From positions 2,480,001 through 2,544,000 of the forward strand of contig NZ_CP098039.1 in assembly GCF_023650955.1 (NCBI RefSeq): 64,000 bases of DNA, read 5' to 3'. The notes below the pieces were generated by a model, which did not search any database, was not told the DNA's origin, and was given only the letters and a program-made list of their open reading frames with translations. The number at the start of each line of letters is the position of its first letter. The first letter of the stretch is position 1. The position numbers and the translations under genes are program-made. Below, in pieces: positions 38,347 through 46,664 of the stretch. Source of the stretch: Thermosynechococcus sp. HN-54. Its GTDB lineage: Bacteria > Cyanobacteriota > Cyanobacteriia > Thermosynechococcales > Thermosynechococcaceae.

Positions 38347-39655
38347 ATGCTCAACGCCTTACGGCATCAGTGGTAGAGGCACCCTGGCCAGTTTGATCGG
38401 CATCCCACTGGCTTGTGCTCAACGCCTTACGGCATCAGTGGTAGAGGCACATAGTTTCCCCAGTATTGAAAGTTATTTCGGCAATGTGCTCAACGCCTTA
38501 CGGCATCAGTGGTAGAGGCACATAGTTTCCCCAGTATTGAAAGTTATTTCGGCAATGTGCTCAACGCCTTACGGCATCAGTGGTAGAGGCACGTTCGAGT
38601 ATTTGCAAAGAGAGCATGGCTTCCGGCGGTGCTCAACGCCTTACGGCATCAGTGGTAGAGGCACAAGTGCACTGGCAGTGCCCATCTGAGCCTGATAAGT
38701 GCTCAACGCCTTACGGCATCAGTGGTAGAGGCACTAATTTATAGGATCAAAGAAACCCCGGCCCACGCGTGCTCAACGCCTTACGGCATCAGTGGTAGAG
38801 GCACGGCAACTTCTATTTTGAATGCCCTTGGCTGGATTTGTGCTCAACGCCTTACGGCATCAGTGGTAGAGGCACATTGCTGGTATTGGAACCGAAAAGT
38901 TTGGCACTGGAGTGCTCAACGCCTTACGGCATCAGTGGTAGAGGCACAAGGTAGATCCTCTTCGATAGATAAATCCTTAAAAGTGCTCAACGCCTTACGG
39001 CATCAGTGGTAGAGGCACCCCTTTTTACAGATAGATTTAGATACCCTTTTCGTGCTCAACGCCTTACGGCATCAGTGGTAGAGGCACATCTAGTTTTGAA
39101 ATTTGCGAGGCTGTCTGGGAGGTGCTCAACGCCTTACGGCATCAGTGGTAGAGGCACCCTACCATGCCAACTTGCCAGACCTGATCGAAGTCCGTGCTCA
39201 ACGCCTTACGGCATCAGTGGTAGAGGCACTTCCCGGATCTTCTCCTCCTCTACCAACCTGCGGAGTGCTCAACGCCTTACGGCATCAGTGGTAGAGGCAC
39301 TCGAAATTTTCTTTTTTTTTTTTTTGCGTTTTCTGCCTGTGCTCAACGCCTTACGGCATCAGTGGTAGAGGCACGTATGAGTCGAGTTGGGGGCGCCGCC
39401 GACAAGAAGTGCTCAACGCCTTACGGCATCAGTGGTAGAGGCACCGATCGAGCCGCTCCGCGGTGCCAATACCCAAGGGAGTGCTCAACGCCTTACGGCA
39501 TCAGTGGTAGAGGCACACTCATTCCCGCCGCACGCGCCGTCGGCATGTGCTCAACGCCTTACGGCATCAGTGGTAGAGGCACTACCCTCACCGCGTCTCT
39601 GGGGTGTTCCCTTGTGGCCGTGCTCAACGCCTTACGGCATCAGTGGTAGAGGCAC
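38347..39655. CRISPR. CRISPR array: 19 repeats of 36 bp, 18 spacers
   Basis: The 36-bp repeat begins GTGCTCAACGCC, contains the hairpin GCC-TTAC-GGC and ends GTAGAGGCAC. Repeat starts: 38347, 38415, 38486, 38557, 38629, 38699, 38769, 38840, 38912, 38983, 39052, 39122, 39194, 39265, 39339, 39409, 39481, 39547, 39620. All copies are identical except the first, whose first base is A instead of G. Spacers are 30-38 bp. Spacers 2 and 3 are identical, leaving 17 unique. The deviant repeat at the low end and the coding gene abutting it suggest the leader lies on the high side, with transcription leftward. No cas gene is in the window; the type cannot be assigned from the repeat alone. Confidence 0.98.
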
Positions 39656-40116
39656 AGCGGCACTCTGGAAATGCCTCTATAACTAGGTTAGCACAGTCAC
39701 TTTTCAAGCACCTCAGGCACTTCGTTTTTTTGTGACTGTAAAATTTTTAGCTTCGGCCAGTATTCAGTTGTCAATCCCGCTCTGGGGAATAGGTTCAGAG
39801 ATTTTCAAGCACCTCTAAATCTAACAAAAACTCTCAAATTGAGTCAAGAGGCTGTATTTGAATATCAGCCGTGTCGGAGAATATTTGAATCCAGAGGTGC
39901 TTGCATGCTCGACAATCCTCCACAAAATTTAGCCGTCATTCTCTCCGTCCTCGTGAATTTGAGTGCTGTTGACGAGTCAGGGTACAGTCCTGCTTAGGGG
40001 CTATACAAAGAGGGGCACTTCCTGTTGATAGTGGCTTTTAAGGTTTTGACTGTGTTCCATCCCTGTGAAAAGGGCGGTAAGCTAACAAACAAAGGGTCTT
40101 GCTGGGAGTCAACGAA
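39656..40116. other. Non-coding region after the CRISPR array, probable leader plus repeats
   Basis: About 460 bp, partly AT-rich, with no credible gene. TTTTCAAGCACCTC occurs at 39701-39714 and 39802-39815, and its core CAAGCACCTC again inverted at 39894-39903. ACAGTCAC (39693) and GTGACTGT (39732) form an 8-bp inverted repeat enclosing the first copy. This is the likely leader side of the array. Near the right end (about 40050-40078) is a sequence ending TGTGAAAAGGGC that resembles the end of the element at 49.1 kb. Confidence 0.6.
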
Positions 40117-41343
40117 ATGGCCATTGCTGCCGCCATTATTCTTTTGTTGTTGAGTGGCTGGGTAAATGACCATCCTTGGGGATGGGTACTCATTCTCAGT
40201 TTGGGATTGGGCTATTGGTATTGGCGGCGATCGCCCGCTCCTCCTACAAATGCTGCCCTTGCCCAGCCTACTCTGCATCCTCAATTGCTAGAGAAGCAAC
40301 TCGCAGACACTCGCATTCTCCTGCAAGAACTGCCAGCAGACCGCCAAGCCTCCCTTCAGGAAACCCACAACCGCCTACAACAGCGCTTAGACCAGTCAAT
40401 GGTGGAGGTGTGTGTACTGGGGCAATCAGCTCACGCTCTTAAACAGGTGTACTATGTGGTGGCAACCCTACATCTCGATGGCTGTACGCTTCAGCAGCAA
40501 ACATTGGCAACGGTACCCCAAGCGGACTTGGTGCTGTTGACTGTCACAGGTGCGCTCACCGCTAGTGAGTTTGAAATGCTGCGGGTGTTGCAAGCAGGCC
40601 ATTATCACGTTCTGGTAGTCTGGTGTTCAGACATGGCGCAGGAGCGCGATCGCGTGGCGTTGCATTTACACCAACAACTGCAACAACTCCAAGTCAAGCC
40701 AGATCAAGTCATTGCTTTTACGATCAACAATCCTCAGTCCCTCACCTCACCACTGCTCCACTGCCTCACGCAAGAGCGAGCCAATCTCGTCTTAGCCGGC
40801 ACCTATCGCCGTGCCCAACAACTGCATCAACAGGCTCAAGCTGCCCTCAACCAGTATCGCCGAGAGGGAGCCACCCTCATCATCGAGCGCTATCAATGGC
40901 TGGCAGCAGCAGCAACGGCAGTGAATCCTCTACCCCTTCTCGATCTGGTTATGGCAGGGGGGCTTTTGGTACGCCTCACGTGGGACTTGGGTCAAATCTA
41001 TCAGCGCTCATTCCGTCTGGCAGATGCTGAACCCCTTGCCAAGGAGTTATTGCGGCTGATGGTACAGTTGGGAGCTGTGGAACTGGGCACGCAATCCCTA
41101 GGGCAGTGGCTCAAGGGCAATTCCCTCACCTATCTAGCCGGAAGTTGTTTACAGGGAGCAACAGCTGCCTATGTGTTGCGCTTGAGTGGATTCAGTTTGA
41201 TTCATTACTTTGAGACCGTTCCCCAAGCCAAATCTCTGCCTTTGGTGGCTCGATTGCAGCAAAGCCTTCAGTGGGCACAGCAACAGGTGGGACGCTCTCC
41301 CCTACAAACCCTTGGGGACTCTCTTGGCTTGCCATCGGCCTAG
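40117..41343 (+). CDS. Membrane protein related to DUF697 GTPases, P-loop lost
   Basis: 408 residues from the ATG at 40117, which has GGGAG upstream; the TTG six codons earlier is less likely. Two hydrophobic helices open the protein (AAAIILLLLSGW, GWVLILSLGLGYWYW), then a helical stretch. A Rossmann-like domain follows in which the P-loop position reads VCVLGQSAHALKQ, with no GKS/T. QADLVLLTVTGALTASEFEML and VLVVWCSDM sit where G3 and G4 would be. The C-terminus (AAATAVNPLPLLDLVMAGG and after) resembles the DUF697 membrane domain of the GTPase at 23.6 kb. Nucleotide binding is unlikely. It overlaps the convergent glycosyltransferase gene by 42 bases. Confidence 0.75.
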   Translation: MAIAAAIILLLLSGWVNDHPWGWVLILSLGLGYWYWRRSPAPPTNAALAQPTLHPQLLEKQLADTRILLQELPADRQASLQETHNRLQQRLDQSMVEVCVLGQSAHALKQVYYVVATLHLDGCTLQQQTLATVPQADLVLLTVTGALTASEFEMLRVLQAGHYHVLVVWCSDMAQERDRVALHLHQQLQQLQVKPDQVIAFTINNPQSLTSPLLHCLTQERANLVLAGTYRRAQQLHQQAQAALNQYRREGATLIIERYQWLAAAATAVNPLPLLDLVMAGGLLVRLTWDLGQIYQRSFRLADAEPLAKELLRLMVQLGAVELGTQSLGQWLKGNSLTYLAGSCLQGATAAYVLRLSGFSLIHYFETVPQAKSLPLVARLQQSLQWAQQQVGRSPLQTLGDSLGLPSA

Positions 41344-42129
41344 CCAGTGACGCAGGAGTTGAGCCGCAAAAAGCACAACAAATGCGGGATTGTTGATTAG
41401 ATAGCGTTGCCAGAGGCGGCGGGGTTCTTGTAGGAGTCGAAAGAGCCATTCCAAACCGATCGCCATCATCCAGCGAGGGGCTTGAGCGACAATCCCACTG
41501 TGGAAGTTAAAGGCGGCTCCTACGCCCACAAGAACCACCGGCAAGCAGGGGCTTTGCCGCGCCATCCACTCCTCCTGCTTGGGACAACCAAGGCTGACAA
41601 AGACGAGGTCAGCACCGCTATCAAGAATGCGCTGGCGATCGCTAGCATCTTCCTCAGGGGTCAAGGGACGAAAGGGGGGGGCGTAGGTACTCACCAGTTG
41701 GATACGGGGAAAGCGTTGCTGTAACTTTCCTTGCAGTCGCTCTAGCACCAGCGATTCACTGCCATAGAGGAAAATACGCCAGCCTTCCTCTTGGGCGCGA
41801 TCGCACAAAGCAAGCATCAAATCAGGCCCATAGACCCGCTCCGCTTGGGGAAAGCCCAAGAGCTGCAATCCCCATACCAAGGGCATGCCGTCAGAGGTCA
41901 CCAGTTGGGCACCATTCACCACCCGTTGGAAGGGCGATCGCCACACCCCTGTCATTACCACGTGGACATTGGCGGCAACGACATAACCCCCCTTACCTTG
42001 GCGAATCCACTCAGCAATTAGATCACAGGCTTGGTGGTACGTTGTTACATCAATGCGTGTTCCTAAAATGTGTGCTGACGCCACGCTAGTGCTACTCCGC
42101 ATGCTCTGCTTGATTTCAGCGTAAGACAT
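41302..42129 (-). CDS. WecG/TagA/CpsF family glycosyltransferase
   Basis: 275 residues from the ATG at 42129; starts at 42177, 42153 or 42102 are also possible and none has a strong ribosome site. Family segments: ILGTRIDVTTYHQA, VVAANVHVVMTGV, LVTSDGMPLVWGL, RVYGPDLMLALCDRA, IFLYGSE, VFVSLGCPKQEEWMA and VLVGVGAAFNFHSG. These enzymes transfer ManNAcA-type or related sugars to lipid-linked intermediates for cell-surface polysaccharides at the cytoplasmic face. No other polysaccharide genes are adjacent. The 5' end runs against the divergent DnaJ-protein gene, leaving a very short promoter region. Confidence 0.9.
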   Translation of the reverse strand: MSYAEIKQSMRSSTSVASAHILGTRIDVTTYHQACDLIAEWIRQGKGGYVVAANVHVVMTGVWRSPFQRVVNGAQLVTSDGMPLVWGLQLLGFPQAERVYGPDLMLALCDRAQEEGWRIFLYGSESLVLERLQGKLQQRFPRIQLVSTYAPPFRPLTPEEDASDRQRILDSGADLVFVSLGCPKQEEWMARQSPCLPVVLVGVGAAFNFHSGIVAQAPRWMMAIGLEWLFRLLQEPRRLWQRYLINNPAFVVLFAAQLLRHWLGRWQAKRVPKGL

Positions 42130-42192
42130 TGGTTGCAGAACCGAAGTGAACATCCGACAATGCAAAGCAGATGTCATGTTGTGCCCTGGGAA

Positions 42193-42759
42193 ATGAATTT
42201 AGAAGAGTGCTATCGCATTCTGGAGTTGCCACAAGGGGCGTCCTTAGCGCAAGTGAAATCTGCCTACCGACGACTCGCACGACACTATCATCCTGATGTC
42301 AACCCCGGCGATCGCACAGCCCATGAGAAGTTTATTCTCCTTCAACAGGCTTACGAAAAACTCGTGCGGGTACTGCCTACCTTTCGACCCACCCCTGTTA
42401 AATCAGAACCCCAATCTCGTCCGTCGCAAACACCGCCGCCTCTTTCCGCCTTTGAAATTCAACTCAAACATACCAGCTATCGCCAACTTCAGGAATTTCT
42501 CAAATATCGCTGCTATCAACGTGCCATATCCCTTGTAGAAGGATTGGCCAGTCGGCTGCCCCAAGATGTCGAAGTACGGCAGTGGCAAGCGGTCACCTAT
42601 CAGTGCTGGGCACGGCAACTTATTCGCGATCGCCAGCCCCAAGCGGCACGGGAATACCTACATCGCGCGCTGAAAGCCGATCCGGATAACCGACTCCTTT
42701 GGCAAGAAGCAGAAAAGGACTTTCGTACCCTTGATCGCCTCTATGGCAAAGAAATCTAA
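42193..42759 (+). CDS. J-domain (DnaJ-like) protein with helical C-terminus
   Basis: 188 residues from the ATG at 42193 (MNLEECYRILELP); upstream in-frame ATGs add sequence unlike a J domain. The J domain spans about 1-65, with the HPD motif in HYHPDVNPGDRTAHEKF and the usual helices. A Pro-rich linker (about 70-95) and a TPR-like helical part (YRQLQEFLKYRCYQRAISLVEG, AAREYLHRALKADPDN) follow. It would stimulate DnaK ATPase on a specific client. No zinc-finger or substrate-binding DnaJ domains are present. The stop overlaps the next minus-strand gene by four bases. Confidence 0.88.
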   Translation: MNLEECYRILELPQGASLAQVKSAYRRLARHYHPDVNPGDRTAHEKFILLQQAYEKLVRVLPTFRPTPVKSEPQSRPSQTPPPLSAFEIQLKHTSYRQLQEFLKYRCYQRAISLVEGLASRLPQDVEVRQWQAVTYQCWARQLIRDRQPQAAREYLHRALKADPDNRLLWQEAEKDFRTLDRLYGKEI

Positions 42760-43040
42760 GTCCAGTCCTCCCGCTTATTGCTGCCCACCTTGTAAACACC
42801 GCCGCGAGCGTGGATGGCACGGGTACGCTCAAAGAGGTCTTCCTCCGTGAGTTGCCATTTTTCCAGCAGCTCTGCCATTAACTTCTTATTGGTTTCGGCA
42901 CCCGGAAAGCCATCGTAGCGAATGAGCAGGCGTCCTAACTCCGCTAGGTTGTAATCACTGATGCCCTCTTGCCGCAGGCGCTCGAGAACCAACCGATCTT
43001 GGGCTTCGCGGGGATGTTGTAGGTTTTGGGAGTTTGTCAT
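42756..43040 (-). CDS. DUF3288 family protein
   Basis: 94 residues from the ATG at 43040, with GGAGG six bases upstream. The segments HPREAQDRLVLERLRQEG, YNLAELGRLLIRYDGFPGA and KWQLTEEDLFERTRAIHARGG match a small conserved cyanobacterial family labelled DUF3288, of unknown function. It is highly charged and helical with no membrane segment. It lies 22 bp downstream of dprA on the same strand. Confidence 0.82.
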   Translation of the reverse strand: MTNSQNLQHPREAQDRLVLERLRQEGISDYNLAELGRLLIRYDGFPGAETNKKLMAELLEKWQLTEEDLFERTRAIHARGGVYKVGSNKREDWT

Positions 43041-43062
43041 TTCAGCCTCCAAGCTAAACGTT

Positions 43063-44187
43063 TTAACGGCTAGTTTTGCGATAGCGATTCCCCGGCTGCT
43101 GCTCTACCCAGCCCGTCAGCTCTAAGTGCATTAGTTCTGCCATCACCACCCCCGTTTCCAGCGGTACACGCTGCACAATGTCATCAAAGGCAACACTGCT
43201 GCTACCTTGGCTCAGTTGTTGAATGGCTTCCAGAATCTGTTGCTGGGGGGGCGATAGCGTTGGGGGCGGGGCTGAGAACGGTTTTGGATCAAGGGGGGGT
43301 GTATGCCCCAATTGTTCGAGGAGAGCTTCTTCTCCCAAGATAATCTGTGCCCCCTGATTCACCAGACTGAGGGCACCCTTGGCACGGTGGTTATCGAGAT
43401 GCCCCGGCAGCACATAGACATCACGACCATACTCAGCAGCATAGCGAGCGGTAATAAGAGCACCCGATTTGTAGGGAGCCTCTGCAATAATCACCGCACG
43501 GCACAGACCAGCAATGATGCGATTGCGACGGGGAAATTGGGGGCGATCGGCACCGACTCCCCTTGGATACTCACTCAAGAACCCGCCGCGTTCGCGGATT
43601 TGGTAGTAAAGCGGGCGATTTTCCGGTGGGTAGATCATATCCACGCCTGTTGCCAAAACGGCCAGTGTCGCACCCCCTGCTTCTAGGCAGCCGCGATGAG
43701 CAGCGCCATCAATACCTGCGGCCATTCCTGAAACGACAATAAACCCGGCTTGGGCAAGGGCATACCCTAGCTTGTGCGCCCAACGCTGTGCGTATTCTGA
43801 AGGATCACGGGTGCCGACAATGGCAACGGTCGGTGTGGATTGACTCAGGAGTTCTGTAGCACGGGCACCGCCATAGTAGAGCAAGGGCGGCGGATCAGGA
43901 ATTTCCCGCAGCAGGGGTGGATAGCAAGGGTCACTCAACACCCAATGGTGGGGGTTTTGCTGGCAGTGCTGTGCGTAGAGGGCTTGGGGTTGGCACTGCT
44001 GCCGCTGGCGGGCGATCGCCCCCTGAAGTTTTGAGCCAATTCCTTCGACTTCTGCGAGAGCGGCTAGAGGAGCTTCCCAAGCTGTTTTTAAGTCGCCAAA
44101 GTGCTGCCACAGGCGTTTGAGCAACACTGGGCCAAGGCCGGGTACCTGTGACCAACTGTACCAATAGGCAGCATCAGCAGGAACCAA
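43063..44187 (-). CDS. dprA: DNA-processing protein DprA
   Basis: 374 residues. A helix-hairpin-helix region (VPGLGPVLLKRL, VEGIGSKLQGA) leads to the Rossmann-like domain with AIVGTRDPSEY, VVSGMAAGIDGAAHRGCLE, LATGVDMIYPPENRPLY, FPRRNRIIAGL and SGALITARYAAEYGR. A winged-helix C-terminus (VPLETGVVMAELMHLELTGWVEQ) follows. DprA loads RecA on incoming single-stranded DNA in natural transformation, and cyanobacteria of this group are transformable. The start is a TTG six bases after the ndhJ stop with no clear ribosome site, so coupling to ndhJ is likely. Confidence 0.95.
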   Translation of the reverse strand: MVPADAAYWYSWSQVPGLGPVLLKRLWQHFGDLKTAWEAPLAALAEVEGIGSKLQGAIARQRQQCQPQALYAQHCQQNPHHWVLSDPCYPPLLREIPDPPPLLYYGGARATELLSQSTPTVAIVGTRDPSEYAQRWAHKLGYALAQAGFIVVSGMAAGIDGAAHRGCLEAGGATLAVLATGVDMIYPPENRPLYYQIRERGGFLSEYPRGVGADRPQFPRRNRIIAGLCRAVIIAEAPYKSGALITARYAAEYGRDVYVLPGHLDNHRAKGALSLVNQGAQIILGEEALLEQLGHTPPLDPKPFSAPPPTLSPPQQQILEAIQQLSQGSSSVAFDDIVQRVPLETGVVMAELMHLELTGWVEQQPGNRYRKTSR

Positions 44188-44193
44188 GGGAGC

Positions 44194-44700
44194 TTAGTAG
44201 GCTTCCTGCAACTCGTAGAAATCAGGGGTGATGTAGTCCTTGCGCAGTGGCCAGCCCACCCAATCCTCGGGCATGAGGATGCGCTTCAAATTTGGGTGCC
44301 CCTCATACACAATGCCAAACATATCGTAGGATTCCCGCTCTTGCCAGTCGGCGGTTTTCCAAATCCAATAGACCGAAGGCACGCGGGCATCATTCCGAGG
44401 GACAAAGACTTTAATCCGCACTTCGGGGGGGCGATCGGCATTATCACTGAGCTTGATCAGGTGGTACGTGCTCACCAAGTCTTGGCCGGGACCCGAATCA
44501 TAGGCGGCCTGGCACTGCAAATAGTTAAAGCCATCGGCATAGAGGGCTTGACACACCGCTAGGAGGCGATCGCGATCAACTTTAATGATTTCTACGCCAG
44601 AGGCATCGGTGCCGAGGGATTCCACACTCAGGTTTTGAGACTGTAGAAGGCGGCAGACAGGGCCAGCTTCAACAATGGGGGCTTCGGGGGTGTCACTCAT
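44194..44700 (-). CDS. ndhJ: NAD(P)H-quinone oxidoreductase subunit J
   Basis: 168 residues. NdhJ is the 30-kDa-type hydrophilic subunit of NDH-1. Diagnostic segments are [55 protein letters not shown] and [22 protein letters not shown] precedes the ATG. It follows ndhC by 35 bp on the same strand. ndhK, which usually sits between them in cyanobacteria, is not present here. Confidence 0.97.
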   Translation of the reverse strand: MSDTPEAPIVEAGPVCRLLQSQNLSVESLGTDASGVEIIKVDRDRLLAVCQALYADGFNYLQCQAAYDSGPGQDLVSTYHLIKLSDNADRPPEVRIKVFVPRNDARVPSVYWIWKTADWQERESYDMFGIVYEGHPNLKRILMPEDWVGWPLRKDYITPDFYELQEAY

Positions 44701-44735
44701 GTTCGCTGCTCCAACCTAAACGGCAATCAACTCAC

Positions 44736-45134
44736 TCACGACCATTCGAGGGCACGCTTGCGCCAGGCGTAAACCAGAGCCACGACCAGAATGGCAATGA
44801 AAATCAAGGCTTCAATAAAGGCCAGTAAGCCCAACTGATGGAAGGCTACCGCCCAAGGATATAAAAAGACCGTCTCCACATCAAAAATGACAAAGACAAG
44901 GGCAAACATGTAGTAGCGCACATTGAACTGAATCCACGCGCCACCAATGGGTTCCATCCCCGATTCATAGGTGGTCAGGCGAATCATCCGCCCCGATTTC
45001 GGACGCAATAGCGCAGAGGCAGCTAAGGCCAATACCGGTACCAGACCACAGATAATCAAAAAGCCAAGAAAATATTCGTAACCAGTGAGAACAAACACGG
45101 TTGCGGTGTCCCTCGATGTTGGAATCGCTACCAT
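44736..45134 (-). CDS. ndhC: NAD(P)H-quinone oxidoreductase subunit 3
   Basis: 132 residues from the ATG at 45134, with GGGGAG upstream. The family usually starts at FVLTGYEYF, where a GTG at 45098 would give 120 residues, so the first 12 residues are uncertain. Three membrane helices are visible ([45 protein letters not shown], with the conserved Asp-Glu; [22 protein letters not shown]). It is a thylakoid membrane subunit of NDH-1 next to the quinone site. It diverges from the PfkB kinase gene. Confidence 0.96.
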   Translation of the reverse strand: MVAIPTSRDTATVFVLTGYEYFLGFLIICGLVPVLALAASALLRPKSGRMIRLTTYESGMEPIGGAWIQFNVRYYMFALVFVIFDVETVFLYPWAVAFHQLGLLAFIEALIFIAILVVALVYAWRKRALEWS

Positions 45135-45212
45135 TTTGACACACTCCCCTAGCGATCGCTAGGCTAGGGATCAATAGAAAAAACTAAATTGCCTTATAGC
45201 GAATCATTAGCG

Positions 45213-46202
45213 ATGTCCCAACCTACTGTCCTCTGTGCTGGCGAAGTCCTCTTTGACTGTTTAGAAGTGCCCCCTGATCTCCCCCAGTGTTTTCTTGGGG
45301 GTGCCCCCGCTAATGTTGCCTCTGGTTTGGTGAAGTTGGGGGTGAGTGCTGCCTTTTTGGGCGCTGTGGGGGACGATGCCTTGGGAGACCAAGCCTGTGC
45401 CGAATTAGCCGCTTTGGGCGTCAATATCGAAGCGGTCGAGCGGGTAGCTGGGGTGCCGACGCGGCAAGTGCGCGTTCAACTGGTGGGGGGCGATCGCCAG
45501 TTTGTCGGGTTTGCGCCAGCGGGAACTTCTGTCTTTGCGGATATGCAGTTCTGTGGCCAGCAAGTCTCCCCATCGTTACTGGCTGGGGCACGATTTTTCG
45601 TCACAGGGACGCTTGGACTTGCCAGTGAACCCACTGCCACCACCATTGAACATCTCGTGCAGCAACTGCGGCAAAGAGGGGTTTTGATTCTCATTGATGC
45701 TAATTGGCGACCGATCTTTTGGGCAAATCCAAATACTGCTCCTGAACGCATTCGCCCTTTTCTAGCACAGGCGCATTTCCTAAAACTGGCCAAGGAGGAA
45801 GCAGAGTTATTTTTCTCTGATAGTGATCCCCAAGCAGTCTATCGTGCCCTTTGGGGAACAGCAGCGGATCATGCCGTTGTCATTACCGACGGGGATCAAG
45901 CCATTCACTACTGCTGGCAGGGGAATCAAGGAAAATTACAACCTCCCCCTATGCCTGTGGTGGATACTACCGGTGCAGGAGATGGCTTTGTCGCAGGTTG
46001 GATTGCCCAATTGGTGCAGGGCACCCCTGAAAACTACCGTGACCCTGAATGGCAGGCCACTTGTTTAGAATTTGCCACTGTGGTAGGTGCCCTCGTGACC
46101 ACAAAACGGGGAGCGATCGCAGGCCAACCAACCCTTGCGGAAGTGACTAGTTGGCTTCGGGATCATCCTCAAAGAAAAATACGGACGCACTCAACGGGCT
46201 AG
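45213..46202 (+). CDS. PfkB-family carbohydrate kinase (fructokinase-like)
   Basis: 329 residues from the ATG at 45213; a TTG eight codons earlier is possible, and neither has a clear ribosome site. The two PfkB signatures are present: the N-terminal FLGGAPANVASGLVKLG, and the C-terminal VVDTTGAGDGFVAGW with the catalytic Asp. IDANWRPIFW, KLAKEEAELFF and VITDGDQAIHY fit fructokinases. It would phosphorylate fructose or a related sugar with ATP. The last 56 bases overlap a convergent minus-strand gene. Confidence 0.88.
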   Translation: MSQPTVLCAGEVLFDCLEVPPDLPQCFLGGAPANVASGLVKLGVSAAFLGAVGDDALGDQACAELAALGVNIEAVERVAGVPTRQVRVQLVGGDRQFVGFAPAGTSVFADMQFCGQQVSPSLLAGARFFVTGTLGLASEPTATTIEHLVQQLRQRGVLILIDANWRPIFWANPNTAPERIRPFLAQAHFLKLAKEEAELFFSDSDPQAVYRALWGTAADHAVVITDGDQAIHYCWQGNQGKLQPPPMPVVDTTGAGDGFVAGWIAQLVQGTPENYRDPEWQATCLEFATVVGALVTTKRGAIAGQPTLAEVTSWLRDHPQRKIRTHSTG

Positions 46203-46440
46203 CAGTGGTTGATGGGGTTGCCGCGATCGCTGGCTCATTTTCACGGGTAGGGATGGCTGTCGCCAAGGGACACGCCCGCCAAAACCCCCGCACCGGCACA
46301 TTCAGTTTTTCGCAGGTACCACCGCGCCGCCCTTCAGAATAATAGAAGCGGCAAAAGCGGCAAGTTGTGGGAGTGATAATTGGGCTGTCCATCGCGGGGA
46401 TCAACTCCGAAGTAAAATCTTTAGGCTCTCTACCTTCCAT
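46147..46440 (-). CDS. Small four-cysteine protein, unknown function
   Basis: 97 residues from the ATG at 46440; an internal ATG at 46392 (MDSPIITPTTCRFC) may be the true start. The core TCRFCRFYYSEGRRGGTCEKLNVPVRGFWRACPLA has four Cys in CxxC-x14-C-x13-C spacing, suggesting a bound zinc. I recall similar short proteins across cyanobacteria but no function. The rest is low-complexity Ala/Thr/Ser and an acidic tail. It overlaps the kinase gene by 56 bases, so its C-terminus is probably unconstrained. Confidence 0.65.
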   Translation of the reverse strand: MEGREPKDFTSELIPAMDSPIITPTTCRFCRFYYSEGRRGGTCEKLNVPVRGFWRACPLATAIPTRENEPAIAATPSTTASPLSASVFFFEDDPEAN

Positions 46441-46597
46441 CCTATGAAATTCCCCTCAGCGACTTTTTCAGCGATCACAGGGGCGAAGCAGCCCAAGGAG
46501 CAAGTTTTAGCGATCCCCAGTGGTCAAAAGTGCTTTTAGATTCTTTTCATACTCCCGCAACACTCCGTAATAATACGGACATCAATTGTAGGAAAAA

Positions 46598-46628
46598 TGA
46601 AAAAAAGGTTACGTCCGCAGACGCAACC
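46598..46628 (-). terminator. Intrinsic terminator after acsF
   Basis: Read on the minus strand, GGTTGCGTC, loop TGCG and GACGTAACC form a 9-bp stem with one mismatch, followed directly by seven T. It is 36 bases past the acsF stop and should end that transcript. A separate perfect hairpin TCCGTA-ATAA-TACGGA lies at 46564-46579 just beyond it. Confidence 0.85.
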
Positions 46629-46664
46629 CATGGAGATCACTGTATTTCTAGGCCGCGGAGGAAA

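Noticed and set aside
38312-39649. Several open frames across the CRISPR array encoding repeated AQRLTASVVEA or CSTPYGISGRGT units
   Set aside because: They are translations of the 36-bp CRISPR repeat, which lacks stops in two frames. No ribosome site and no protein family, and the spacers between are unrelated.
39994-40284. 96-residue minus-strand frame between the array and the next gene
   Set aside because: It runs antisense over the start of the plus-strand membrane protein gene, has no ribosome site and low-complexity composition.
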